Of a DNA stretch of 64,000 nt, positions 24,518-33,544 are shown piece after piece (position 1 is the stretch's first letter; each line of letters starts with the position of its first letter). The position numbers were made by a program, and so were the translations under genes. The stretch is from JAPWJZ01 sp966211335 (GTDB lineage: Bacteria; Pseudomonadota; Alphaproteobacteria; Micavibrionales; UBA2020): the NCBI GenBank assembly GCA_966211335.1, contig CBIHNF010000001.1, forward strand, positions 496,001-560,000, written 5' to 3'. The notes under the pieces are model-generated. The model saw only the letters and a program-made list of their open reading frames with translations. It searched no databases and was not told where the DNA came from.

Positions 24518-25033
24518 TTATTGCCCGCTGTCACTTGTGTCGCCGCCGCTGAAGCCGGTATCCGCCTGGAAGCCGTCGCCGCCGCCTTGGTCGGCATCAT
24601 CGCCGCCCATGTCGCCGGTGCCGTCATCACCCGTGCCATCGTCTGCCGTCGTATCGCCCGTGCCATCATCCGGCACGCCGTCTGCGTGATAGGGCTTGCC
24701 GGGGTTGGCGATTTTCCAGGCGCGTTCTTTTTGCTGCTCCAGAATGCGGGCGCTGTTGGCCTGCATGCGCTTCACCATGGCGTCACGCTTGCGTGCGGTT
24801 TCTTCCTGCGCCTTCTTCAGGTCGTTCTTGGTGTCGGGCTTGTTGACGAATTCGTAGATGTTATTGGGCGTGCCCTGCTTCTGGAACTGCTGGTCGTAAC
24901 CGTCATTCGAAAAGCCGTTGTTGCCGGCGGTGGCATCACCAGTATCCGGAGCAACCACGCCGTCATATTGCGCATGTGCCGCGGCGGGCGCCAGCAGAAG
25001 TGCGGCGGCAAGGGTAAGGATAAAGCGGTTCAT
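24518..25033 (-). CDS. Exported protein with Asp/Gly repeat tail
   Basis: The 171-residue protein has a signal peptide (1-21, AAAHA/Q), a helical charged part (about 70-110) and an Asp/Gly/Thr-rich C-terminus built from DDGTGD-like units (about 120-171). Such acidic tails can bind cations, but no calcium-binding nonapeptide is present. It follows another exported protein in the same direction 68 bases away. Function unknown. Confidence 0.6.
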   Translation of the reverse strand: MNRFILTLAAALLLAPAAAHAQYDGVVAPDTGDATAGNNGFSNDGYDQQFQKQGTPNNIYEFVNKPDTKNDLKKAQEETARKRDAMVKRMQANSARILEQQKERAWKIANPGKPYHADGVPDDGTGDTTADDGTGDDGTGDMGGDDADQGGGDGFQADTGFSGGDTSDSGQ

Positions 25034-25101
25034 GAAATCTCTCCTGGCTGGTGTGCGGCGGTTGCGGCGGCCCCTGCAGCGCTGCTTTTTGAATAAGGCG
25101 T

Positions 25102-25956
25102 TTACTGTGCTTTCTTGATTTTATCCAGCGCGTCGAGCGCTTCCTTGAAACGGTCGAGTGATTTGCCGTAGCCTTCGCGCTCTTCCTTCACATAGGTGTC
25201 GGAAACGCCCATGCGGCCGTAAATCGAATCGGGAATGGAATGCAGCGTGCGGTAGCCGCCCGCCATGTAGGACAGCTGGTCATAGGCGGCTTCGGCGGCC
25301 TTGCGGCGCTGTTCGCCCTGCAGCTTGCCGATTGCGTTCATCTGTTGGTCAATCTGCTGCTTGGCGGAGAATTCTGCCGGCAGCATGCCGTCAATGCGGG
25401 CGGAGCCGATGTTGTTCAGCGCCTTTGACGTGCCGGGCGGCAGGTGAAGCCTTTTCTCCATTTCCGGCGGCAGGTGATAGAAGTCAATGCCGCGCGCGGA
25501 AAGGCCGGCGAGAATTTTGACGTCATCAAGCGTCAGCGGGCGCATGCGCGGCGAGAAACCTGCGGGGTAGGAAATTTTGGGTAGCGGGCCGGTCGAAAAC
25601 TTATCGCTGCCAATATCGCGCGCGGTGGAGGTGAGGGCGGGGGCGTATTTGGTGCGGAAATCGCGACTGTCCGCCGCATCTTTCGACTTCGGCTTTGACT
25701 TGGGCCCGGCATCGCCGACATCCGCCGTGGTGTCAAAGGCGGGCTCGGCTGCGCCGGGGATCAGGCCGGGGTAGCCTTTCGGCTCCTCGGCCGTGTTGTC
25801 ATGCGGAACGGCAACGGCGCCCCCGGCAGAATAATCTTTGGTGGCGGCGGACGCGGCCAATGGTGCCGCCATCAGCACAAGGGCCAGCGCAGTCGACAAG
25901 ACGGAAGCAGAACAAAGGAATTTTGTCACCGGACCTTTAAACCCCCGTTTTGGCAT
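25102..25956 (-). CDS. Exported protein, unknown
   Basis: The ATG at 25956 gives 284 residues, with a signal peptide reaching ALAASA at about residue 38. The frame is open to 26067, but a promoter at 26017-26025 makes those codons unlikely. A GTG at 25929 would give a neater signal peptide start (VTKFLCSAS), so the exact start is uncertain. The mature part has a Lys/Pro linker, then SYPAGFSPRMRPLTLDDVKILAGLSARGIDFYHLPPEM and a helical C-terminus. No family is recognised. Confidence 0.6.
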   Translation of the reverse strand: MPKRGFKGPVTKFLCSASVLSTALALVLMAAPLAASAATKDYSAGGAVAVPHDNTAEEPKGYPGLIPGAAEPAFDTTADVGDAGPKSKPKSKDAADSRDFRTKYAPALTSTARDIGSDKFSTGPLPKISYPAGFSPRMRPLTLDDVKILAGLSARGIDFYHLPPEMEKRLHLPPGTSKALNNIGSARIDGMLPAEFSAKQQIDQQMNAIGKLQGEQRRKAAEAAYDQLSYMAGGYRTLHSIPDSIYGRMGVSDTYVKEEREGYGKSLDRFKEALDALDKIKKAQ

Positions 25957-26016
25957 GTGGCAGGAATCAGACAGCAGCGTTTTGCGGAGAAATAGCCCTT
26001 CCCCGGCACCTCTGTT

Positions 26017-26025
26017 ATTATACCA
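26017..26025 (-). promoter_or_regulatory. Extended -10 promoter for the exported protein
   Basis: The minus strand reads TGGTATAAT, a perfect -10 with the TGn extension, about 60 bases before the ATG at 25956. No good -35 is seen, as is usual for extended -10 promoters. Confidence 0.45.
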
Positions 26026-26092
26026 TATCTTGCGCAAAAAACATGGGGCCCGCATAGGGAATACCATAACCTTTTGAAAGGCCTGAAACTTT

Positions 26093-27496
26093 ATGACTTC
26101 CGATATCCTCCAGCTCTCGGCCGCCGAAATCCTGAAACTCTATGAAAAGAAGAAACTCTCGCCGGTGGAGGTCACGCAAGCCTGCCTGAAGCAAATCCTC
26201 AAATTCAACCCTGCCATGAATGCGCTCAGCTTCATGGATGAACGGGCGGCCCTGCATCAGGCCAAAGTCTCCGAAAAGCGCTGGATGAAGGGCAGCATCA
26301 AGGGCGCGCTGGAAGGCCTGCCGGTGACGGTGAAAGATTCCTTCAACGTGAAGGGCTGGCCCTCCCGCTCCGGCTCCAAAACCACGGCCGAGCTGCCGCA
26401 GAGGGATGACAGTCCCGCTGTCGCGCGCCTCCGTGAAGGCGGCGTCGTGTTGCTCGCCAAAACCGCGATGCCGGAATTCGGGCACAAGGGCGTGACGGAC
26501 AGCCCGCTGCACGGCATTACGCGCAACCCGTGGAATTTGGAAAAAACACCCGGCGGTTCATCCGGGGGCGCCGCTGTCGCGGCGGCAACTGGCATGGCGT
26601 ATTTGAATATCGGCACCGATGCCGGAGGCTCCATCCGCATTCCCGCCAGCTTCACGGGCGTCTTCGGCTTCAAGCCCAGCTACGGCATGGTGCCGCATTG
26701 GCCGCCGGGATTATTTTCGACGCTCTGGGGTGCAGGTCCTTTGACACGCAAAGTGGAAGATGCCGCCCTGCTGCTCGACATCATCACGCAGCACGACAAC
26801 AGCGACTTCCACGCTCTGCCGCTGCCGCCGCCCAATTTCACCGCCGCCTGCAAAGCCCCATTGCCCAAGCTCCGCATCGCCTATGCAACGACAATCAACA
26901 ACATAACTGCAACGCCGGAAGTGCTGGAAGTTTTGAACGCGAAACTCGGCGTCCTAAAAAAATTCGGCAGCGTCGATGAAATCCATCTTGATTGCCCGAA
27001 TCTCATCGATGTGTTCAACAAGCACTGGATGGCGGTGGCCGCCTATTCTTATAAAGAAATGCAGCCGAACCTGCGCAAAGACCTCGACCCCCGTTTCACG
27101 CATTGGGCCAAGCGCGGCTCCACGCTGCAGCTGAACGACTATTTGTGGGCGGAGCGGGAGCGCATGACCATCGGAGAATATTTCAAGGACCTGCTCACGA
27201 CCTATGACATCTTGGTGACGCCGACAACGGCGATGACCGCCTTCAACGTCGGCCAGAACATGCCGCTCGATGCCAAGGGCAAACCCTGGGATGACTGGAC
27301 GCCCTTCACCTATCCCGCCAACCTCGCGAAGCTCCCCGCTGCATCCCTGCCCGCCGGCACCGATAAGAACGGCCTGCCCGTCGGCATGCAACTGATGGCG
27401 GGGTACTTAAAAGATGCGCTGCTGATGACGGTCTGCAAAAACCTCGAAACCGAACTCGCCTTCGTGCCGTGGCTGCAACGTAATCCGGGAACATAA
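26093..27496 (+). CDS. Amidase, amidase-signature family
   Basis: The 467-residue protein carries the full amidase signature: catalytic K81 (PVTVKDSF), cis-Ser S156 in GGSSGG and nucleophile S180 in DAGGSIRIPAS. The length is right for the family (GatA and fatty-acid or aryl amidases). No gatB or gatC is next to it, so it is more likely a catabolic or detoxifying amidase than the tRNA amidotransferase subunit. The substrate cannot be told. A terminator overlaps the stop codon. Confidence 0.9.
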   Translation: MTSDILQLSAAEILKLYEKKKLSPVEVTQACLKQILKFNPAMNALSFMDERAALHQAKVSEKRWMKGSIKGALEGLPVTVKDSFNVKGWPSRSGSKTTAELPQRDDSPAVARLREGGVVLLAKTAMPEFGHKGVTDSPLHGITRNPWNLEKTPGGSSGGAAVAAATGMAYLNIGTDAGGSIRIPASFTGVFGFKPSYGMVPHWPPGLFSTLWGAGPLTRKVEDAALLLDIITQHDNSDFHALPLPPPNFTAACKAPLPKLRIAYATTINNITATPEVLEVLNAKLGVLKKFGSVDEIHLDCPNLIDVFNKHWMAVAAYSYKEMQPNLRKDLDPRFTHWAKRGSTLQLNDYLWAERERMTIGEYFKDLLTTYDILVTPTTAMTAFNVGQNMPLDAKGKPWDDWTPFTYPANLAKLPAASLPAGTDKNGLPVGMQLMAGYLKDALLMTVCKNLETELAFVPWLQRNPGT

Positions 27497-27527
27497 AAAA
27501 AGGGCCGGATTTCTCCGGCCCTTTTTT
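27495..27527. terminator. Terminator between amidase and aminotransferase
   Basis: AAGGGCCGGA pairs with TCCGGCCCTT around TTTC, flanked by A-runs and T-runs. It works for both convergent genes. Confidence 0.9.
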
Positions 27528-27539
27528 CATGGAGTAGCG

Positions 27540-28904
27540 TTACTGAATCGTTTCCAGCGTCTTGCGCAGGCGGGAGACGAGCAGGTCGATGTGCTTGTCT
27601 TCCACGATCAGCGGCGGCGACATGGCGAGCACGTTGCCGGTAAAGCGCATGACGGTGTCATGTTCCCAATACATTTTGTCGAAGGCTTCCATGGCACGGC
27701 CCATTTCAACGCCTGGTTTGCGCGTGGTGCCGGGATCCAACTCTACCGCGCCCATCAGGCCGATGTTGCGGATGTCGATGACGTGCGGCGCGCCTTTCAA
27801 GGAATGCAGCGCATCTTCCCATTTCTTCGACATCTTGGCGGCGTTGTCGAACAGGCCTTCGTCTTTATATACGTCCATCGTCGCAAGCGCGGCAGCGCAG
27901 GCAAGCGGGTGGCCGGAATAAGTGTAGCCGTGCAGGAATTCAACGCCGAATTCGCCGCCCTGCATGAAGGCATCATAGATATGCTTGCGGCAGAAGGTTG
28001 CGCCCATCGGCACGGTGCCGCTGTTGATGCCTTTGGCGGAGGTGAGGATATCGGGGATGACGTTGAAGAATTCCGACGCGGTTGCCTTGCCGAGACGGCC
28101 CCAGGCGGTGATGACTTCGTCGAAGATCAGCAAAATGTCATGCTTGTCGCAAATCTTGCGTAGTTTTTCGAGGTAGCCCTTCGGCGGCACCAGTACGCCG
28201 GTCGAGCCCGCGACAGGCTCCACAATCACGCAAGCCACGTTCTCCGCATCATGCAGCGCGATGATGTTTTCAAGTTCGTCGGCAAGGTTGGCACCGTGTT
28301 CCGGCTGGCCTTTCGAGAAAGCGTTTTTAGAAATGTCATGCGTATGCGGCAGCCAGTCCACGTTCGGCATCATGGCGCCGGCATAGACCTTGCGGTTGGC
28401 GGGAATGCCGCCGAGCGTGGTGCCGCAGATGTTGACGCCGTGATAGGCGCGCTCGCGGGCGATGATTTTGGTTTTCGCCGGTTTGCCGCGCATGCGCCAG
28501 TAAGCAATCGCCAGCTTGATCGCGGTATCAACGGCGGTCGAGCCGCAGTTGGCGAAGAACACATGGTCGATATCGCCCGGCATTTCCGCCACAAGGCGCG
28601 ATGCTGCCTTGAAGGAGACCGGATGGCCAAAGGCGAAGTTGGGGGCATAGTCCAGCGATGCTGCCTGCTTCTGGATCGCCTCGATAATCTTCGGATGTCC
28701 ATGGCCTGCATTTACGCACCAGAGACCGGCCGAAGCGTCGAGCAGCTCACGCCCGTCATCGGCGTAATAGAACATGCCCTTGGCACCCACCAGCATGCGC
28801 GGCTTCTTTTTGAAGCTGCGCTGGGGGGTATAGGGCATGAAATGGGCTTCGAGATCGTTCGGCATCAGCGCCGCGGGGGCGGAGGGTTTTGCTGCGGTTG
28901 ACAT
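27540..28904 (-). CDS. Class III aminotransferase, omega-amino acid:pyruvate type
   Basis: The 454-residue protein is a PLP enzyme of class III: CGSTAVDTAIK (120-130), FDEVITAWGR with D262/E263 at the cofactor, and K291 in TSAKG as the Schiff-base lysine. The sequence most resembles beta-alanine/omega-amino-acid:pyruvate transaminases, which move an amino group to pyruvate. Length and catalytic residues are complete. AAGGATA is the Shine-Dalgarno. Exact substrate is not set by sequence alone. Confidence 0.9.
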   Translation of the reverse strand: MSTAAKPSAPAALMPNDLEAHFMPYTPQRSFKKKPRMLVGAKGMFYYADDGRELLDASAGLWCVNAGHGHPKIIEAIQKQAASLDYAPNFAFGHPVSFKAASRLVAEMPGDIDHVFFANCGSTAVDTAIKLAIAYWRMRGKPAKTKIIARERAYHGVNICGTTLGGIPANRKVYAGAMMPNVDWLPHTHDISKNAFSKGQPEHGANLADELENIIALHDAENVACVIVEPVAGSTGVLVPPKGYLEKLRKICDKHDILLIFDEVITAWGRLGKATASEFFNVIPDILTSAKGINSGTVPMGATFCRKHIYDAFMQGGEFGVEFLHGYTYSGHPLACAAALATMDVYKDEGLFDNAAKMSKKWEDALHSLKGAPHVIDIRNIGLMGAVELDPGTTRKPGVEMGRAMEAFDKMYWEHDTVMRFTGNVLAMSPPLIVEDKHIDLLVSRLRKTLETIQ

Positions 28905-29020
28905 GTTTACATATCCTTGGAAAAAGCTTGAAGTCGTTTACTTTCGACAGGTGGCGAGAGCATACTCGCAGGCAATGCTGAATGGCAACCCCACCTCCGG
29001 AAGCGCGCGGAAGAGGTAAT

Positions 29021-29821
29021 ATGAAAACAACCAACGGCACCGGCAATCACGACAACGACGAAAATACTGATTCGGAATTGACGGCTTCCAACGTCACCCG
29101 TTTCCCCAGCCCCAAAGAACGTGCCGAGTTCGAGCGCCTGCGTGCGGCGAATGACCAGCCGACCCCCAAGTACGAACCCATTTTAAATGTGCCCCCCACG
29201 GTCAAGGCCTTGTGCCTTTTGCTCATTATCATCCAGTGTGCGGTGCAAGTGCTGCAATGGCTCGAACAGGCGGGAATGATTGGCGCGCCGGATGCGTCCA
29301 TCGTCGACGCCATCTTCATGCACCTGTGGTTCGTGCCGGCGAATTATTCCGGCGACCTGCCGGTGTCCATGTCAACTATTCTTGGCCCTGTCACGCATAT
29401 GCTGCTGCACGGCGGCTGGATGCACCTCTGCATCAACGTCGGCACGCTGCTGGCCTTCGGCGCGGGGCTGGAGAAAAACATCGGCGGCAAGAAGTTGCTC
29501 GTGCTGTTTGTCGCGACCGGCATCATCGGCGCCTTCACCCATTTCGCGTTTTATCCGCATGCGGAACAGCCGCTCATTGGCGCATCGGGGGGCATTTCCG
29601 GCCTGTTCGGCGCGATTTTGATGATGGCGCAGGCGCAGGGCAATATGGGGCAGGGCTATAGCAAGCTCGCGCTGTTCGCCATTCTCTGGGTGATTATTTC
29701 CGGCTTCTTCGGCGCCTACGGCATGCCCGGCACCGATGCGCCGATTGCCTGGACGACCCATGTCGGCGGCTTCATCGCGGGGCTTCTGCTCTATCACCCC
29801 GTCTGCAAGTTGAAAATTTAG
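29021..29821 (+). CDS. Rhomboid-family intramembrane serine protease
   Basis: The ATG at 29021 follows GAAGAGG and gives 266 residues. After a polar 60-residue N-terminus come six or so membrane helices with the rhomboid marks: GGWMHLCINVGTLLAFG (oxyanion-loop His/Asn), the nucleophile Ser in IGASGGISGLFGA and the catalytic His in THVGGFIAGLLLYH. Rhomboids cut membrane proteins within the bilayer. The stop overlaps that of the convergent histidine kinase by four bases. Confidence 0.9.
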   Translation: MKTTNGTGNHDNDENTDSELTASNVTRFPSPKERAEFERLRAANDQPTPKYEPILNVPPTVKALCLLLIIIQCAVQVLQWLEQAGMIGAPDASIVDAIFMHLWFVPANYSGDLPVSMSTILGPVTHMLLHGGWMHLCINVGTLLAFGAGLEKNIGGKKLLVLFVATGIIGAFTHFAFYPHAEQPLIGASGGISGLFGAILMMAQAQGNMGQGYSKLALFAILWVIISGFFGAYGMPGTDAPIAWTTHVGGFIAGLLLYHPVCKLKI

Positions 29822-31812
29822 GCAATCGCTGCCTTGCGCGGAATGATCATCCCCAGCATCGCCGTCAGCACTTCAGGGTCAAAGGGCTTTGGCACAAAAT
29901 CGGTCATGCCGGACTCGATGCATTTTTCGCGGTCACGCTCCAGCACATGCGCCGTCATCGCAATGACCGGGGTTTGCGCCAGCTGCCGCTCTTTTTCAAA
30001 GGCGCGGATGCGCCTTGTGCTTTCATAGCCGTCCATATCATGCATCTGCACATCCATCAGCACGAGGTCATAGCTTGAGCTCTGGAAGCGGCGGACGGCT
30101 TCAAGGCCGTTTTCCGCCGTGTCGTAATCATAGCCGAGGTGGTCGAGCAGGGCGGTCACGACCAGCAGGTTCGGCATGTAATCGTCAACCACCAGAACAT
30201 TGCGGTGCGGGCGGTTGCCGCTGCGCGTCACGGTTTCAACAAGGTCGAGGCCGACGCGCCGGAGCGGCAGGCCCACGGTAAAGGTGGAGCCAAGGCCGAC
30301 GCGGCTTTCAACGCTGATCGAGCCGCCCATGCTTTCCACCAGCGCCTTGCAGATGGAAAGCCCAAGGCCGGAGCCGCCGTATTTTCGCGTCATGGAAGCG
30401 TCGGCCTGCGTAAATTTCTCGAAGATAAGCTGCTGCTTGTCAGCGGGGATGCCAATGCCTGTGTCGACAACATCGATGATCAGGAAGCAGGCGTCGCGTT
30501 CCTGCCGCTGGGCTGTGATGCGCACTTCCACGCTGCCGTGCTCGGTAAACTTGATCGCGTTGGCGACAAGGTTGGTCAGCACCTGCTGCAGGCGGAAGGC
30601 ATCGCCGATATATTTCTTTGGCAGCGGCGCGGTGTAGAGAACGTGCAGCTGAATATCCTTCTCATCCGCTTTCACGCGCAAAAGGTCCAGGGTGCGGCTG
30701 ACAAGTTCAGGCAGGCTGAACTCGACCTGCTCCAGCTCGACCGAGCCCGCGCCCAGGCGGGAAAAATCCAGCAGGTTGTTAATGAGCGCCATCAGCCCCT
30801 GCGCGCTGGTCTGCAGCGTTTCAACGTATTGCTTTTCCTTGCCGCTCAAGGCGCCGGACATCGAGAGTATATTCGACAGGCCTATGATGGCGTTCATGGG
30901 CGTGCGCAGCTCATGGCTGATGCTGGCCAGAAACTCGTCCTTGCGGCGGTTTGATTCGCGTAACGCCTCTTCCGTCTTGCGGTGCTGCGTCACATCGCGC
31001 GCGACCTTGGAGGCGCCGATGATGCGCCCCTGCGTGTCAAAAATCGGCGAGACGGTGAGGGAAATGCTGATCGCGCTGCCGTCTTTCCGGCGGCGCACGG
31101 TTTCAAAGTGTTCAACCTTGCGGCCGGATTTCACTTTGCCAAGAATGGCGTATTCCTCATCGACCAGCTCCGGCGGAATAATCAGCGTCACGTGCTGGCC
31201 GATTGCTTCTTCCGGCGTATAGCCGAACATGCGCTCGGCAGCGCCGTTCCACGAGGTGATATGGCCATCCAGATTTTTGCTGATGATGGCATCTTCCGAG
31301 GAACCGACGATGGCGGCCAGATGCGCATTCGCTTTTTCCGCGATTTTAAGAGCAGTAATGTCCCGCGCAACCTTGGAGGCGCCTATCACAATGCCGTCAC
31401 TGTTGCGGATGGGGGAGACGGTGAGGGAAATATCGACAAGCTGGCCATTCTTGTTGCGGCGCTTGGTTTCAAAATGGTCGACGCGGTTGCCCTGGCTGAC
31501 CTTGCCGAGGATAACAAGCTCCTCATCCTCCAGCCCCGGCGGGATGATAAGGGCGATATGCTGGCCAATCGCCTCATTCGGCGTAAACCCGAAAATACGG
31601 CTGGCCGACTGGTTCCAGGTGGTGATGATGCCCTGCAGCGTCAGGCCGATGATGGCGTCGTCCGATGATTCGATGATGGCGGAAAGATAGGCTCGGGCTT
31701 CGGCATCGCTCAATTCGGGGGTTTTCGACGTCATCCGTATAATTCCACTCGTTCGACATTCCGGCGCGCAGCAGGCCTCTACCATAACGCTCGGCAGAAT
31801 ATTTCGTTCCAT
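29818..31812 (-). CDS. Hybrid sensor histidine kinase (PAS-PAS-HisKA-HATPase-REC)
   Basis: The 664-residue protein has two very similar PAS domains (about 41-155 and 165-278), a HisKA domain with H300 (SISHELRTP), an HATPase domain (N-box N418, DTGIGIP at 450-456, GSGLGLSICK) and a C-terminal receiver with phosphoacceptor D587 (VLMDVQM) and K642. There is no membrane segment, so it is a cytoplasmic sensor. An ATG at 31734 (TSKTPELS) would drop a Cys-rich N-terminus of 26 residues and may be the true start. No response-regulator partner lies next to it. Confidence 0.93.
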   Translation of the reverse strand: MERNILPSVMVEACCAPECRTSGIIRMTSKTPELSDAEARAYLSAIIESSDDAIIGLTLQGIITTWNQSASRIFGFTPNEAIGQHIALIIPPGLEDEELVILGKVSQGNRVDHFETKRRNKNGQLVDISLTVSPIRNSDGIVIGASKVARDITALKIAEKANAHLAAIVGSSEDAIISKNLDGHITSWNGAAERMFGYTPEEAIGQHVTLIIPPELVDEEYAILGKVKSGRKVEHFETVRRRKDGSAISISLTVSPIFDTQGRIIGASKVARDVTQHRKTEEALRESNRRKDEFLASISHELRTPMNAIIGLSNILSMSGALSGKEKQYVETLQTSAQGLMALINNLLDFSRLGAGSVELEQVEFSLPELVSRTLDLLRVKADEKDIQLHVLYTAPLPKKYIGDAFRLQQVLTNLVANAIKFTEHGSVEVRITAQRQERDACFLIIDVVDTGIGIPADKQQLIFEKFTQADASMTRKYGGSGLGLSICKALVESMGGSISVESRVGLGSTFTVGLPLRRVGLDLVETVTRSGNRPHRNVLVVDDYMPNLLVVTALLDHLGYDYDTAENGLEAVRRFQSSSYDLVLMDVQMHDMDGYESTRRIRAFEKERQLAQTPVIAMTAHVLERDREKCIESGMTDFVPKPFDPEVLTAMLGMIIPRKAAIA

Positions 31813-31916
31813 CGCAGCAAAATATCTGACACCCGCAAAGATTGGGTCCGGATTAGTTTGTTTACCCCAATATATTGTGCCTTGCGTTTTCGCAACAAAA
31901 AACCTGTCTTTTTCAC

Positions 31917-31945
31917 TTGAGGCGGGAAGGGCGGCAGGATAAGTT
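31917..31945 (+). promoter_or_regulatory. Candidate promoter of the 52-residue ORF
   Basis: TTGAGG (31917-31922) and TAAGTT (31940-31945) are 17 bases apart and lie about 33 bases before the ATG at 31978. Confidence 0.35.
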
Positions 31946-31977
31946 CTGCGCCGGAGTTTTTTTCAGGGATATTTACA

Positions 31978-32136
31978 ATGATGAATTCAAAACAGCAGGA
32001 TACCGCCGTCGTCGCCGGCCGTCTCAACGAAATCCAGCAGCAGATGCGCGACATTTGCCGCCCGCAGTATGACGAATACTACAAAGTGACGACCGAACAC
32101 GGCTTCACCAAAATCACGCTGCCGAAGAAAAAATAA
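31978..32136 (+). CDS. Small ORF, 52 residues, unknown
   Basis: The frame opens with two ATGs (31978 and 31981) after CAGGGA and ends at TAA 32134-32136. The peptide runs MMNSKQQDTAVVAGRLNEIQ at the start, has a central RPQYDEYYKVTTEHGFTKI and ends in LPKKK. The mix of charged and hydrophobic residues and the codon use resemble a real small protein. A promoter precedes it, and it lies alone between the divergent kinase and the convergent hemY. Not recognised. Confidence 0.5.
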   Translation: MMNSKQQDTAVVAGRLNEIQQQMRDICRPQYDEYYKVTTEHGFTKITLPKKK

Positions 32137-32152
32137 TTTTCCCGCGAAATTT

Positions 32153-33532
32153 TTAGGGCATCGCGCCGGTCTTGACCGGCTGCGGCGGCTCGATGATGGC
32201 GCCGCCCGCCAGCAGCGGTTGTATTTTCGGGTTATGCGCCTCAAGGCTTGGCGTCATCCAGCCCAGCTGGTCAAAGGCGCCGCAGCGCGGGCAAAGCCCC
32301 TGCCAGTCAAAGGCCGTATGGCCGCAGGACCTGCAGACCCAGCGCGCATCGGCCGGATGTTCCGCCGCCTGTTCCAGATATTCCCGCGCTTTTGCCTCGT
32401 TGCCGGTTTCCTCATGCTCGAGGCGCGCCAGCAATTTGAAATCCATGCCGATATTCAGGTGTTCGCGCGCTTCCTTCCACATGCGGCCTTTCAGGGCTGC
32501 GGCCCCCAGTGCGCGGTGTGCATCGCGGTGCTCCGGCTGCATGTCATACAAATGCTTGGTCCATTCATAGGCGTCACGGCCGGCGTCATAGGGTGACTTC
32601 GGTTTTTTCACCGGCGGCATAAAATCCATCCAAAGCGTCGCCAGCGCCGGATGCGGGTTGGCGCGCCATGCCTTTTCAATCGTTTTCACGGCGGCGCGGC
32701 GCTTGCCGGCGTCTTTATAGAGCCGTGCAAGGCGAAGGGCCGCAGGCGTAAAGCCGGCATCGAGATTAAAAGCGCTCTCCGCAAGGCGCGTCGCGACAGC
32801 CGTGTGTGACAACAAAATATTTTCATCCGCCATCGCCGTCCAGATCGCCTGACGGTGATGCCTGGCCGTGTCCTTGTCGAACAGGCCCATCTTTTCGGCC
32901 TTTTTCAGCGTGCGTTCCGCCTTCGGCCATTCGCGGTTGCGGGTTTCAAGGTCGAAGAGGGTGCGGATAACCCATGCCCGGCCCGGCTGCAATTGCTCCG
33001 CCTTGCGGATATGCACCAAGGCCTCACGGTAATTGCCCTGTTGCAACGTGTCCGTCAACAGGCCGCGCACGCCAAAGAACGCGGCGTCGTTATCTTCCAG
33101 CAGCCCTGCAAATTCGCGGCGTGCTTTGGGAGCGTTGCCGTTCATCAGCGCCGTCTGCGCCACCAGCAGGCGGGTGAGGGGGGTGCCGGGAATCATGTCT
33201 TCCGCACGCTTCGCATATTTTTCCGCCGTGCGCCCGTCGCCCGCCGCCACCGCCACAAGCCCTTGCGTTACCGCGCGATATCCGTTCTCGCGGTTCGCGG
33301 CGATTTTATAGCGGCGGAAAACGCGCGGCACGGAAACAAACCCGCGCCAGAACCGATAACCCAAGGTCCACAGCAGCAGAAAGATTGCAACCAGAACGAC
33401 CAATACGCTGGTCGAGGTTTCGATAAGATAGCCTTGCCACGTAATCTCCACATGCCCCGGGTCGCGCGCCAGATAAACGGCGAGCGCAACAACAGCGGCA
33501 AGCTTGATGAGAAACCAGATGGCGCGGAGCAT
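32153..33532 (-). CDS. hemY: HemY-like membrane TPR protein
   Basis: The 459-residue protein has two N-terminal membrane segments (about 5-21 and 41-61), the HemY_N pattern, then TPR-type helical repeats, and a C-terminal zinc ribbon with C400/C403 and C414/C417 (VCRSCGHTAFDWQGLCPRCGAFD). The same layout is common in alphaproteobacterial hemY proteins next to hemC and hemD. It is not the Gram-positive protoporphyrinogen oxidase also called HemY. Its role in haem synthesis is unclear. It follows the hemD fusion in one operon. Confidence 0.85.
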   Translation of the reverse strand: MLRAIWFLIKLAAVVALAVYLARDPGHVEITWQGYLIETSTSVLVVLVAIFLLLWTLGYRFWRGFVSVPRVFRRYKIAANRENGYRAVTQGLVAVAAGDGRTAEKYAKRAEDMIPGTPLTRLLVAQTALMNGNAPKARREFAGLLEDNDAAFFGVRGLLTDTLQQGNYREALVHIRKAEQLQPGRAWVIRTLFDLETRNREWPKAERTLKKAEKMGLFDKDTARHHRQAIWTAMADENILLSHTAVATRLAESAFNLDAGFTPAALRLARLYKDAGKRRAAVKTIEKAWRANPHPALATLWMDFMPPVKKPKSPYDAGRDAYEWTKHLYDMQPEHRDAHRALGAAALKGRMWKEAREHLNIGMDFKLLARLEHEETGNEAKAREYLEQAAEHPADARWVCRSCGHTAFDWQGLCPRCGAFDQLGWMTPSLEAHNPKIQPLLAGGAIIEPPQPVKTGAMP

Positions 33533-33544
33533 AACGGCTGGTTC

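Noticed and set aside
24590..24690. Short tandem-like repeats resembling a CRISPR or VNTR
   Set aside because: They code for the Asp/Gly-rich tail of an exported protein; units are irregular and in frame, with no spacers.
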